35,542 bases of DNA from Gluconacetobacter johannae (GTDB taxonomy: Bacteria; Pseudomonadota; Alphaproteobacteria; Acetobacterales; Acetobacteraceae): the NCBI RefSeq assembly GCF_014174305.1, contig NZ_JABEQH010000029.1, positions 1-35,542 on the forward strand. The letters are read 5' to 3'. How positions within the stretch are numbered: the first letter of the stretch is position 1; the number at the start of each line of letters is the position of its first letter. The notes beneath the pieces are model-generated. The model worked only from the letters and a program-made list of their open reading frames with translations. It made no database searches and was not told where the DNA came from. The position numbers and the translations under genes were made by a program. Positions 16,182 to 23,440 of the stretch are shown in pieces.

Positions 16182-17160
16182 ACAGCTTGGACTGATACCG
16201 GCTGCCGCCGTCCGACAGGATGGTGACGATCCGGTGCCCCGGCCCCATCCGCCGGGCCACCCGGATGGCGGCGGCGACGTTGATGCCCGACGAACCGCCG
16301 ATGGACAGCCCTTCGTGGATCAGCAGGTCGTAGATCAGCTCCAGGGCTTCGGGGTCGGGGATCCGCTCGGCGTCGTCGATGGCGACGCCTTCCAGATTGC
16401 CCGGCACCCGCGACTGCCCGATCCCCTCGGTGATCGACGAGCCGGTGATGCTCAGGTCGTCGGTCTTCACCCAGCCGTAGAGGCCCGAGCCCTCGGGGTC
16501 GGCCAGGACGATGTGCGGCCGGGCCCGGCCGGCGGCGCGGGCGCAGTCCTCCAGCCCCAGCGCGACACCGGCCAGGGTCCCGCCCGTCCCGCACGCGCAG
16601 GTGAAGGCGTCGATCCGGCCGTCGGTCTGCGTCCAGATCTCGGGACCCGTGCTGGCCCGGTGTCCTTCGCGGTTCGCCAGATTGTCGAACTGGTTCGCCC
16701 AGACGCCGCCGATCTCCTCGGCCAGCCGGCGCGAGACGTGGACGTAATTGCCGGGGTCGCGAAAGGGCTTGGCCGGGACCAGCCGCAGGTCCGCGCCGAT
16801 CATGCGCAGGAAATCAATCTTCTCCTGGCTCTGCGTCTCGGGCATGACGATGACCGAGCGATAGCCCCGCGCGTTGGCCACCAGGGTCAGGCCGATGCCG
16901 GTATTGCCCGCCGTGCCTTCCACCACCACGCCGCCGGGCGTCAGCACGCCGCGCCGTTCGGCGTCGTCGATGATCGCCAGCGCGGCGCGGTCCTTGACCG
17001 ACCCGCCCGGATTCATGAATTCGGCCTTGGCCAGGATCTCGCACCCCGTCGCCTCGGACGCCCGCCGCAGGCGGATCAGCGGCGTATGGCCGATCGCGGC
17101 GGTCATGTCGGACGACGACGTGGTCCATCCGACAGCGGACGGATTTGCACTTTCGGCCAT
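16123..17160 (-). CDS. cysK: Cysteine synthase (O-acetylserine sulfhydrylase family)
   Basis: This PLP enzyme makes cysteine from O-acetylserine and sulfide. The 345-residue protein has the PLP lysine (Lys56) in MNPGGSVKDRAA, the substrate loop EGTAGNTGIGL, and the PLP phosphate-binding CGTGGTLAG. Near the C-terminus it has SIGGSSGINVAAAIRV. The NPGGSVKDR form is shared with cystathionine beta-synthase-like members, so a CBS-type or alternative sulfur activity is possible. The start at ATG 17160 has AGAAGG upstream. The gene is divergent from a rhodanese gene (100 bp), which also handles sulfur, and its 3' end overlaps the MFS gene. Confidence 0.88.
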   Translation of the reverse strand: MAESANPSAVGWTTSSSDMTAAIGHTPLIRLRRASEATGCEILAKAEFMNPGGSVKDRAALAIIDDAERRGVLTPGGVVVEGTAGNTGIGLTLVANARGYRSVIVMPETQSQEKIDFLRMIGADLRLVPAKPFRDPGNYVHVSRRLAEEIGGVWANQFDNLANREGHRASTGPEIWTQTDGRIDAFTCACGTGGTLAGVALGLEDCARAAGRARPHIVLADPEGSGLYGWVKTDDLSITGSSITEGIGQSRVPGNLEGVAIDDAERIPDPEALELIYDLLIHEGLSIGGSSGINVAAAIRVARRMGPGHRIVTILSDGGSRYQSKLFNPTFLRERSLPVPAWLDR

Positions 17161-17260
17161 AAGGCAGCACCTTCTCTGGATCGTGCGTGGCGGTCGGGCC
17201 GCCGGGTGCGCCCTCGCCGGGACGAAGGCGCGCGATTGGCGCACAATGTGCATTATTGCG

Positions 17261-17680
17261 ATGGGAAACAAGATGATCGAGGACGTAACGCCCACCGGAG
17301 CCTGGGCGGCGCTGGACGAGCGGCCGCAGGCGCAACTGGTCGATGTCCGGACGGATGCCGAATGGATGTTCGTCGGGCTGCCGGACCTGTCGGCCACCGG
17401 CAAGCGGGTCCTGCCGATATCGTGGCAGGGCCTGAACGGCCAGCCCAACGCCCGATTCGTGGAGCAGCTGACCTCGGCCGGCCTGACGCCGGAGAACGAG
17501 ATCTATTTCATCTGCCGGTCGGGCGCGCGCAGCCATTCCGCCGCCGTGGCGGCGCGGGAGGCGGGATTCGCGCATGTCTTCAACGTCGCCGGCGGGTTTG
17601 AAGGGCCGCCCGACACGGACGGCCATCGCGGCGGCGTCGCGGGATGGAAGGCCGACGGCCTGCCCTGGCGCCAGGGCTGA
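17261..17680 (+). CDS. Rhodanese-like sulfurtransferase
   Basis: A single-domain rhodanese of about 139 residues. It has the entry motif LVDVRTDAEWMFVGLPDL and the active-site loop FICRSGARS, whose Cys carries the persulfide. It also has the C-terminal AGGFEGPPDTDGHRG, typical of the GlpE/PspE-like branch of alphaproteobacteria. Such proteins move sulfane sulfur to thiols or cyanide. The start is uncertain: ATG 17261 (MGNKMIEDVTP) is used here, ATG 17273 (MIEDVTP) is equally good, and ATG 17246 is also in frame. The adjacent divergent cysteine synthase suggests a shared role in sulfur assimilation. Confidence 0.88.
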   Translation: MGNKMIEDVTPTGAWAALDERPQAQLVDVRTDAEWMFVGLPDLSATGKRVLPISWQGLNGQPNARFVEQLTSAGLTPENEIYFICRSGARSHSAAVAAREAGFAHVFNVAGGFEGPPDTDGHRGGVAGWKADGLPWRQG

Positions 17681-17694
17681 CGGCCCGCCTGAAA

Positions 17695-17737
17695 ACGCCT
17701 TTTGCCGGCGCGCCGATCGGATGGCCGGCAAAGGCGT
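17695..17737. terminator. Bidirectional terminator between rhodanese and cowN
   Basis: ACGCCTTTTGCCGGC (17695-17709) pairs with GCCGGCAAAGGCGT (17724-17737) with one bulged T. Read on the minus strand the stem is followed by TTTTC, so it fits best as the cowN terminator. It lies between the convergent rhodanese and cowN genes and could serve both. Confidence 0.7.
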
Positions 17738-17751
17738 GTTCGGCGCGGACG

Positions 17752-18027
17752 CTACATGCAGAGAACTTCCAGTTCCTCCAGGAGAAGGAGGGTCTCGGTG
17801 TCGTCCAGTTCTTCCAGCAGGTCGCGCAGGGTCGGCAGGAAATTATGCAGGACCCTCAGATCGTCCAGCCCCTGCTGGTGGCAGATGGACCGCTGCTTCA
17901 GGAAATAGGGCCAGAAAGGACTCGTCTCCTGATCGAAATGGGGCTGAAGCGCCGCGAAGATGCGGTCGGCGCGTTCCTCCCAGTTCAAGTCCTTGAAGGT
18001 CAGATAACGATCGAACTGCTCTGTCAT
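17752..18027 (-). CDS. cowN: CowN, protects nitrogenase from carbon monoxide
   Basis: CowN is a small soluble protein that lets nitrogenase keep working in the presence of CO; it was found in Rhodospirillum rubrum and the Gluconacetobacter diazotrophicus protein has been studied with its nitrogenase. The 91-residue protein has the family pattern: MTEQFDRYLTFKDLNWEERA, SPFWPYFLKQR in the middle, GLDDLRVLHNFLPTLRDLLE, and an acidic, Leu-rich C-terminus ending in Cys-Met. ATG 18027 is chosen, with GGGG about 8 bp upstream; a TTG two codons earlier is less likely. It is transcribed away from a CooA-like CO-sensor gene, and the gap holds a palindrome that fits the CooA operator. No nif gene lies nearby. 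The presence of cowN implies that the organism fixes nitrogen. Confidence 0.9.
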   Translation of the reverse strand: MTEQFDRYLTFKDLNWEERADRIFAALQPHFDQETSPFWPYFLKQRSICHQQGLDDLRVLHNFLPTLRDLLEELDDTETLLLLEELEVLCM

Positions 18028-18094
18028 ACTCAACCCCAGCTTGCAGGCCTCAAATACATGAGGGCACGTCCTAGTGCCTTTTGGCGGTCGTGTC

Positions 18095-18110
18095 TGTCAG
18101 ATGGGTGACA
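18095..18110. promoter_or_regulatory. Palindromic operator between cowN and the CooA-like gene
   Basis: TGTCA-GATGGG-TGACA is a perfect inverted repeat (extended by one more pair, C and G). It closely resembles the CooA site of R. rubrum as I recall it, TGTCA-N6-CGACA. Its centre is 75 bp from the cowN ATG and 109 bp from the regulator ATG. A cowN start site near 18061 would place it at about -41.5, the usual class II position. The same bases also satisfy TGT-N10-ACA, the NifA activator consensus, so nitrogen control is an alternative. No -24/-12 promoter with correct spacing is present. Confidence 0.65.
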
Positions 18111-18144
18111 GTCGGGCGGAGGGCCTTGGACGCCACGGCCATAA

Positions 18145-18173
18145 TTGACAGTCTTTTTCGTCTTCCGCACCAT
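18145..18173 (+). promoter_or_regulatory. Possible promoter of the CooA-like gene
   Basis: TTGACA at 18145-18150 is a perfect -35 hexamer. At 17-bp spacing the -10 is CACCAT (18168-18173), only three of six matches, which would suit an activator-dependent promoter. It is placed 39-67 bp before the chosen ATG. Confidence 0.35.
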
Positions 18174-18211
18174 TGCGCGATGGTAGCGTTGCAGCCTGGT
18201 TGCCACCGGAC

Positions 18212-18877
18212 ATGATCCCGCAGTTTCCCCTTCTCGACCTGATCGACAGCGAGGAAGGTGCGGGGCTGCGACGTATCTTTCATGAGAAACGTCTGGAGGC
18301 GGGCGCTCTTCTTTGCGCGCCGAGCGGAGAAGACCAGGTTTTCATCGTAAGATCGGGGCGCATCAGGGTCTATTTCGCCACGCCCGAGCAGGAGCTCAGC
18401 CTTGGCTATCTGACCGCGACCGACATGTTCAGCACGCACACCCGCGCCTTGCTCCAGGCCACGCAGCCGACCGAACTTCTGGTTGCGCGCCGGGAGGTGC
18501 TGGAGCGCCAGCTTGGCCACTATCCTGCGTTGCAGGCGACGATCGTGCGGGTGCTCGCCATGGTGCTGAGCCAGGCGATGACCTTGATCGAGGACCTGGC
18601 CTTCCATCCGGTCAAGCGACGGATCGCGCGTTATCTTCTACGCAGCGCCGCGCGCCACAAGGTCCCCGTCGCCGTGGACAGCCTGATTCTGGTCGAGCTG
18701 AGCATGGAGGAAATCGCGGCCCTGCTGGGGACGACGCGGCAGACGGCCTCGACCGAACTCAATGCCATGATCCACGCCGGCGGCATTGCCCGGCAGGGGC
18801 GTCGGCATATCCGCATCTGCGATCCCGAGCGCCTTTATCTGTGGGCCGGGGCCGATCATACGGCCGGTATCCAGTAG
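18212..18877 (+). CDS. cooA: CooA-like haem/CO-sensing Crp/Fnr regulator
   Basis: A 221-residue Crp/Fnr-family activator (R. rubrum CooA has 222). From ATG 18212 the N-terminus MIPQFPLLDLIDSEEGAGL aligns without gaps to that of CooA. The effector domain has VFIVRSGRIRVYF and LGYLTATDMFSTHTRALLQA, where CooA has DMFCMHSG. His76 therefore matches the ferrous-haem ligand His77, while Ser74 replaces the ferric ligand Cys75. Pro2 of CooA, the other axial ligand, is Ile here with Pro next. The C-helix (about 104-131) keeps small hydrophobic residues at the CO pocket and IEDLAFHPVKRRIA matches CooA's IEDLMFHDIKQRIA. The helix-turn-helix reads MEEIAALLGTTRQTAST, almost the CooA reading helix. There are no FNR-type cluster cysteines. 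A TTG start at 18173 is possible but fits the family worse. Divergent cowN is the obvious target. Confidence 0.75.
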   Translation: MIPQFPLLDLIDSEEGAGLRRIFHEKRLEAGALLCAPSGEDQVFIVRSGRIRVYFATPEQELSLGYLTATDMFSTHTRALLQATQPTELLVARREVLERQLGHYPALQATIVRVLAMVLSQAMTLIEDLAFHPVKRRIARYLLRSAARHKVPVAVDSLILVELSMEEIAALLGTTRQTASTELNAMIHAGGIARQGRRHIRICDPERLYLWAGADHTAGIQ

Positions 18878-18887
18878 ACCGGCCGCG

Positions 18888-19784
18888 TCAGTCGCGGCCG
18901 GGCGGTTCGGCGTCGGCGTCATAGAGGATCTGCAGCACCGCGCACCAGGGGTAGCGTGGGTCGTAGCTGTGGCCGGTCGGGTCGGCCAGACGCCCGTCCG
19001 CCCCCACCGGGACATGGGTCAGCGTCACCGCGTCGTCGACATTGCCGCCGACGATGCTGATCTGATGGCCGAAGGGCGGTCCGTTCTGGTTGGTGGCGAC
19101 CACGATTCCGCAATGGGCGGGAAAGCCGTAGGTGGTGGGCAGGTCGGCGAACTGGACGGCCTTGCTGGCGCCGCGTCCGACGCAGATCAGATCGCCCAGC
19201 AGGGGGGTGTAGGTCGCGGGATCACGCGCGCGCACGCCGCTTTCGGTGCCGGCGGCGGCGGCGTTGATGTAGGTGGAATGGTTGGGGGAGTAGGCGAACC
19301 GGTCGTTCGCCCCGGCCACCCGCATCACATAGGAAATGAAGGCCGCCGACCAGGCATAGAAGCCGTCATGCACGTAATCGGTCAGGCGTCCGCTCGCGTT
19401 GTGCTTGCCGGTCCAGCCGACCTCGGTCTCCGACGGGTCCTGGCCGATCCACCAATATTCGCCGATGCGTTGCCACAGGCCCGGCGCGCGCTCGGGCTTG
19501 ACGCTGGCCGAGTGGGCTTCGGGACGCAGTTCGGGGTCGTCGTCGTCGACCGGCTGGCCGAACAGCCGCCATTCCCGCAGGGCGATGGCCGCCACGTCCT
19601 GCCGGGTGAAGGGTTCGAAATTCCGCGTAGCGAAATCAGGGACGTGATCGTCCACCGCCAGCGGCCCCTGTCCGGCGGCGTATTGCGCCACCGGCGTGCG
19701 TGCCGGCGGGTGGGGCGAGACAGGCTGGGCGGCGCAGGCGGCCAGCAACGCCAGAGGCGCCAACGATACGATCTTGCGCGGCAT
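18888..19784 (-). CDS. DUF2272-family lipoprotein
   Basis: The 298-residue protein starts MPRKIVSLAPLALLAACAAQ, a clear lipobox (LLAAC, Cys17). A Pro-rich linker leads to a domain of about 200 residues with YVHDGFYAWSAAFISYVMR, FAYSPNHSTYI, LLGDLICVGRG and PAHCGIVVATN. This is the DUF2272 pattern. The conserved Asp-Cys and His residues are reminiscent of NlpC/P60- and CHAP-like cysteine hydrolases, so a cell-wall or amide-cleaving role is possible, but no function is established as far as I know. AGGAG lies 6-7 bp before the ATG. It converges on the CooA-like gene with only 10 bp between the stops. Confidence 0.8.
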   Translation of the reverse strand: MPRKIVSLAPLALLAACAAQPVSPHPPARTPVAQYAAGQGPLAVDDHVPDFATRNFEPFTRQDVAAIALREWRLFGQPVDDDDPELRPEAHSASVKPERAPGLWQRIGEYWWIGQDPSETEVGWTGKHNASGRLTDYVHDGFYAWSAAFISYVMRVAGANDRFAYSPNHSTYINAAAAGTESGVRARDPATYTPLLGDLICVGRGASKAVQFADLPTTYGFPAHCGIVVATNQNGPPFGHQISIVGGNVDDAVTLTHVPVGADGRLADPTGHSYDPRYPWCAVLQILYDADAEPPGRD

Positions 19785-20104
19785 TGCATCTCCTGTTCGG
19801 CGCGTGCCCGGTGGCGCGGTGACCGACCGCTCCCCACCTTCTACCCATAGGACGCGGCGTGGGCGTGGGGAAGAGGCGGCATCCGCCGGAAGGGACGCGG
19901 GTGATGACTCATGGAGTGTTCACAATAATGACAAATTGATAAAACCATTTTTTATTGTGCATTTCCCGATTCGGAGGACGATGGAAGGGGACGGAACATC
20001 CGTCACTTGCATACGAGGGAACACTTGGCCGGGGTGGCGACATCCCGGTCCTTTTTTTCGCATGTTCCGTCGTCCCGGCCTGAAAATGACAGGAAGGAAG
20101 AACC
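19785..20104 (+). promoter_or_regulatory. A+T-rich leader region upstream of the aldo/keto reductase
   Basis: This 320-bp divergent gap contains the most A+T-rich stretch of its neighbourhood (19915-19965), a probable promoter zone. CACAATAA (19921-19928) and TTATTGTG (19952-19959) are an exact 8-bp inverted repeat. GACGGAACAT (19990-19999) pairs with ATGTTCCGTC (20062-20071). Between those arms is a terminator-like hairpin. GGAGG at 19972-19976 precedes an ATG at 19981 whose frame runs past the reductase start, so a leader peptide is possible but unproven. No conventional gene was found here. Confidence 0.4.
20027..20058 (+). terminator. Terminator-like hairpin in the aldo/keto reductase leader
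   Basis: CCGGG (20029-20033) pairs with CCCGG (20044-20048), extended by GG (20027-20028) with CC (20050-20051) around one bulged T, and is followed directly by seven T (20052-20058). It lies 46 bp before the reductase ATG. It could end transcripts from upstream or act as an attenuator together with the longer-range pairing around it. Confidence 0.6.
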
Positions 20105-21085
20105 ATGTCAGTGGAAACCCTTGCCATTGCCGGCATCCCCTTTCCCATCTCGCGCATCGCGCTGGGAACCTGGGCGATCGGCGGCTGGATGTGGGGCGGT
20201 CCCGACGACCGCAAGGCGATCGCCACGATCCATGAGGCCCTGGATCTGGGCATCAACCTGATCGATACCGCGCCGGTTTATGGATTCGGCCATTCGGAGG
20301 AGGTGGTGGGCCAGGCTCTGGCCGGACGCCGCGACGGCGTCGCCATCGCCACCAAGGTCGGGCTGGACTGGAAGGACGGCAAGCCGTTCCGCAATGCCAC
20401 GCCTGCGCGCATCCGCCAGGAGATCGAGGACTCGCTGCGTCGGCTGCGTACCGACCGCATCGACCTGTACCAGGTGCACTGGCCCGACCCGTCGGTCCCG
20501 ATCGACGACACCGCGCGCGAGCTTGAACGCCTGCATCGCGCGGGCAAGGTGCTGGCGCTGGGGGTCAGCAATTTCTCGGTCGCGCAGATGGAGCTGTTCC
20601 GCTCGGTCGCCCCGCTGGCGGCGATCCAGCCCCCCTATAACCTGTTCGAGCGCGAGATCGAGAAGGACATCCTGCCCTGGGCGGCCGCGCAGGGCCTGGC
20701 GGTGCTGGCCTATGGGCCGCTGTGCCGGGGATTGCTGTCGGGCCGGATGACCGCCGAAACCGTGTTCGGCGCCGACGACCTGCGCGGGGCCGACCCCAAG
20801 TTCCGCGCGCCGCGCTTCACCCAGTACCTGGCGGCCGTGTCGGCCTTGCAGGATTTTGCCCGCCAGCGCGGCCGCACGATCCTGGCGCTGGCGATTCGCT
20901 GGGTGCTGGACCAGGGGCCGACGATCGCCCTGTGGGGGGCGCGCAAGCCCGAGCAGATCGCAGGCATCGACCAGGCCTTCGGCTGGACCCTGTCGGCGGA
21001 CGACAAGGCGGAGATCGACCGGATCCTGAACACCTGCATCACCGACCCGGTGGGGCCGGAATTCATGGCGCCGCCGGGCGCCTGA
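20105..21085 (+). CDS. Aldo/keto reductase
   Basis: A 326-residue NADPH-dependent reductase of the AKR superfamily ((beta/alpha)8 barrel). The catalytic set is visible: Asp in LIDTAPVYGFGHSEE, Tyr five residues later in VYGFG, Lys in IATKVGLDW, and His in YQVHWPDP. Further on are LGVSNFS, PYNLFEREIEKDILPWAA and the C-terminal cofactor region ALWGARKPEQIAGI. The close relatives I recall are YajO/Tas-like reductases and AKR11-12 types acting on aldehydes or sugars. The ribosome site AGGAAGGAAGAACC is strong. It stands alone, with a structured leader before it and a large hairpin after it. Confidence 0.9.
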   Translation: MSVETLAIAGIPFPISRIALGTWAIGGWMWGGPDDRKAIATIHEALDLGINLIDTAPVYGFGHSEEVVGQALAGRRDGVAIATKVGLDWKDGKPFRNATPARIRQEIEDSLRRLRTDRIDLYQVHWPDPSVPIDDTARELERLHRAGKVLALGVSNFSVAQMELFRSVAPLAAIQPPYNLFEREIEKDILPWAAAQGLAVLAYGPLCRGLLSGRMTAETVFGADDLRGADPKFRAPRFTQYLAAVSALQDFARQRGRTILALAIRWVLDQGPTIALWGARKPEQIAGIDQAFGWTLSADDKAEIDRILNTCITDPVGPEFMAPPGA

Positions 21086-21129
21086 ATTCCGCGTCCGCCG
21101 GGGCGCGGCGTATGCTGGCAGGACAGGTC

Positions 21130-21186
21130 GGGCCCTGCCCGAACCCGCCAGGGCCTGAGGCCCTTGGCGGGTTTAGGGCAGAGCCC
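21130..21186. terminator. Large hairpin between convergent genes
   Basis: Nested arms pair CTGCCC (21135-21140) with GGGCAG (21176-21181), AACCCGCCA (21142-21150) with TGGCGGGTT (21165-21173), and GGGCC with GGCCC around TGA. The structure is close to 25 bp long and separates the convergent reductase and small-lipoprotein genes. It has no long T tract, but its strength suggests a bidirectional transcription stop. Confidence 0.6.
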
Positions 21187-21206
21187 TGAGGCGACGCGGC
21201 CCGCCG

Positions 21207-21389
21207 CTAATGCGGGCTGCCCAGGCCGGGTGGATTGGCGGTGCGGTCGCCGTAATCGTCGAACCCGTATGAATTGTGACGGGCCATGTTGCGTTGGGCG
21301 GCCTTCTCGCCGGCCGGTTCCTTCTGTGCACATCCGCCAAGGACGATAAGAACGCCGATGGTCAGGAGGATCGTTGTCGAGGCGCGCAT
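21207..21389 (-). CDS. Small lipoprotein, 60 residues
   Basis: The protein starts MRASTTILLTIGVLIVLGGC, a lipoprotein signal with lipobox VLGGC and Cys20 as the lipid site. The mature part is only 41 residues, hydrophilic, with Asn, Asp and Gly (RNMARHNSYGFDDYGDRTAN) and no recognised domain. GAGGGA 5 bp before the ATG is a good ribosome site. It lies 63 bp upstream of lutC's stop side, on the same strand as lutABC, but is probably a separate gene. Function unknown. Confidence 0.65.
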   Translation of the reverse strand: MRASTTILLTIGVLIVLGGCAQKEPAGEKAAQRNMARHNSYGFDDYGDRTANPPGLGSPH

Positions 21390-21452
21390 GTATCCCTCTG
21401 TTCAGTCGCCATGATGACGCACCGGGCAGCGCAGGGTTTCACGACGGAGCCA

Positions 21453-22040
21453 TCAAACGGAATCGAAACAGACGGACAGGCTGCGGACCCCTTGTGCGCC
21501 CCGGATCAGGACGCCCTGGATGTCGGCGGTGGCGGACGGGCCGCTCATCAGCACGCCGTAGCGGGCGGTGCGGAATTCGGGCCGCTGATAGGCCGTGTGC
21601 AGGTTCGCCGTCAGCTGCGCCGGGTCCAGCAGCACGACCAGATGCTGGGCCAGGTGCGCCAGGGCGTTGAGATGCAGTTGCGCCTCGCTCAGGAAGATCG
21701 ACCCGGTTTCGGCGATGCCGAAGGCGGCGCGGACCACGGCGACGTCCACCGGGTCGGCCGCCTGGGCGTTGGGCAGATCCTGCACCGGCACCGCGCCGTC
21801 CACTCCGGGCACCGCCGAGCAGATCAGGCGCGCGTCGGGGAAACGGCGGGCGATCGCGGCGGCGAGCGGCTCGCCGGGCGCGCGTTCCAGCAGGTCGCCG
21901 CCCAGCAGGCGCAGGCCGGCGACGAAACGCGCCTGTCCCGCGTCGAGGTCGCCCAGCATCACGGGCGGCGGCAGCGGGTGCGCGGCCGGGTCGGGCCGGT
22001 TGCGACGCAGCGCGTCCAGGATGGTGTCGCGCGCGTTCAT
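21453..22040 (-). CDS. lutC: LutC, lactate utilisation protein (LUD domain)
   Basis: LutC (YkgG) is the third subunit of the LutABC iron-sulfur lactate oxidation complex. The 195-residue protein starts MNARDTILDALRRNRPDPA and has the LUD-domain core: FGIAETGSIFLSE, a stretch LAHLAQHLVVLLDPAQL, and a C-terminal SGPSATADIQGVLIRGAQG. Its ATG overlaps the lutB stop (ATGA at 22037-22040), the usual mark of a coupled operon. Together with LutA and LutB it converts L-lactate to pyruvate in many bacteria. The LUD domain itself has no metal-binding motif visible here. Confidence 0.9.
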   Translation of the reverse strand: MNARDTILDALRRNRPDPAAHPLPPPVMLGDLDAGQARFVAGLRLLGGDLLERAPGEPLAAAIARRFPDARLICSAVPGVDGAVPVQDLPNAQAADPVDVAVVRAAFGIAETGSIFLSEAQLHLNALAHLAQHLVVLLDPAQLTANLHTAYQRPEFRTARYGVLMSGPSATADIQGVLIRGAQGVRSLSVCFDSV

Positions 22041-23440
22041 CGTCCGGTGTCCGCCGTGCCGTTGCCTGACCGGGTGCGCCGGTACCAGGCGTGGAAGGTT
22101 TCCTCGACCGGATGCGGCAGTTCGCGCTGCTTGCCCCACGGGTTCAGCCAGCTGTACAGCGCAAAGCGCGGCAGCGTGCCCAGCGCCGTTTCGGCGCCCG
22201 CGATGGCTGCGCGATACAGGCGGGGTTGACCCATCAGCTTGCCGGCCATGTGCATGATCTCGCGCTTCACGAAGGGCATCTGGTGATGGTCCACCAGCAC
22301 CCGCCGCCATTTGTAGAGTTGGTCGTGAATGTCGATCCGCACCGGGCAGACATTGGTGCAACTGCCGTTCAGGGTCGAGGCGAACGGCAGGGTGCTGTAT
22401 TTCCGTTCGTTGAAGGTCGGGTCGATGATCGCGCCGATCGGGCCGGAATAGACCGCGCCGTACGACAGGCCGCCCGACCGGCGATAGACCGGGCAGGTGT
22501 TCATGCACGCGCCGCAGCGGATGCATTTCAGCGACGTCCAGAAATCCGCCATGCCCAGGCGCGCCGACCGGCCGTTGTCCACCAGGATGACATGCATCTC
22601 CCCGCCATCCTGCGGGCCACGGAAATGGGTGGTGTATTGCGTGATCGGCGACCCCAGGGCGCTGCGCGACAGCATGCGGACGAACACGCCCAGGTCGGAC
22701 ATGCGCGGCACCAGCCGTTCGATGCCCAGGGTGGCGATATGCACCCCTGGCACGGTGGCGCTGAGGTCGGCATTGCCCTCGTTGGTGCAGACGACGAAGG
22801 TCCCGGTCTCGGCCACCGCGAAATTGGCCCCGGTCATGCCGGCGTCGGCATGCAGGATGACGGGCCGCGCCGCCTGCCGCTGCGCCTCGGCCAGCTGGCG
22901 CGGGTCGTCGGCGTTGGGGTCGGTGCCGTAATGCGTCGCGAACACCCGCGCCACGTCGCCCGTCAGCTTGTGCACCGCCGGCACGACGATGTGGCTGGGT
23001 AGCTGGTCGTCCAGTTGCTGGATGCGTTCGCCCAGGTCGGTCTCGGTCACCGTGATGCCCCGCGCCGCCAGGTAGGGGCGCATGTCGCATTCCTCGGTCA
23101 CCATCGACTTGCTTTTAATCAGCGTCGTCGCGCCGCGCGCCTGCAGGATCTCGGCGACGATGCGGTTGTGTTCCGCGCCGTCGCGCGCCCAGTGGACATG
23201 GATGCCGTTGCGGGTCGCGTTGCGCTCGAACTGCTCCAGATAGTCCGGCAGGTTCGCCAGCGTGTGTTCCTTGATCTGCGACGCCAGGGTCCGCAGTTCC
23301 TGCCATTCGGGCAGCAGGTGCATCTGGGCGTCGCGCTTCTGCCGCATGTCCCACAGGCGTTCGTCGTGGAACGCCAGGTGCGGCGCGTCGGCGATGAAGG
23401 CCGCCGCCGCGCCGGCATGGTCGATACGCTTGTCCTTCAT
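22037..23440 (-). CDS. lutB: LutB, iron-sulfur protein of lactate oxidation
   Basis: The 467-residue LutB (YkgF) has an N-terminal LUD-like region (MVTEECDMRPYLAARGITV, DAGMTGANFAVAETGTFVV). A ferredoxin-type section follows with LKCIRCGACMNTCPVYRRS and the later CTNVCPVRIDIHDQLYKW. The two Cys clusters hold [4Fe-4S] centres. A C-terminal helical segment ends with NPWGKQRELP. The start is an ATG overlapping the lutA stop (ATGA at 23437-23440). It passes electrons from lactate toward the respiratory chain, probably at the membrane via quinone; that last step is from family knowledge. Confidence 0.92.
   Translation of the reverse strand: MKDKRIDHAGAAAAFIADAPHLAFHDERLWDMRQKRDAQMHLLPEWQELRTLASQIKEHTLANLPDYLEQFERNATRNGIHVHWARDGAEHNRIVAEILQARGATTLIKSKSMVTEECDMRPYLAARGITVTETDLGERIQQLDDQLPSHIVVPAVHKLTGDVARVFATHYGTDPNADDPRQLAEAQRQAARPVILHADAGMTGANFAVAETGTFVVCTNEGNADLSATVPGVHIATLGIERLVPRMSDLGVFVRMLSRSALGSPITQYTTHFRGPQDGGEMHVILVDNGRSARLGMADFWTSLKCIRCGACMNTCPVYRRSGGLSYGAVYSGPIGAIIDPTFNERKYSTLPFASTLNGSCTNVCPVRIDIHDQLYKWRRVLVDHHQMPFVKREIMHMAGKLMGQPRLYRAAIAGAETALGTLPRFALYSWLNPWGKQRELPHPVEETFHAWYRRTRSGNGTADTGR

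Noticed and set aside
18061-18085. Sigma54 -24/-12 promoter for cowN (AGGCAC ... GTGCC)
   Set aside because: GG and GC are separated by 11 bases instead of the strict 10, and the block is partly self-complementary, so the resemblance may be chance. Kept only as a remark.
18180-18215. Eleven-codon upstream frame ending in ATGA over the CooA-like start
   Set aside because: No ribosome site, too short to judge, and such overlaps are frequent in this DNA.
19981-20235. Possible leader-peptide gene at GGAGG-ATG before the aldo/keto reductase
   Set aside because: The frame runs about 65 codons past the reductase start without a known motif; ribosome site alone is not enough to call it.
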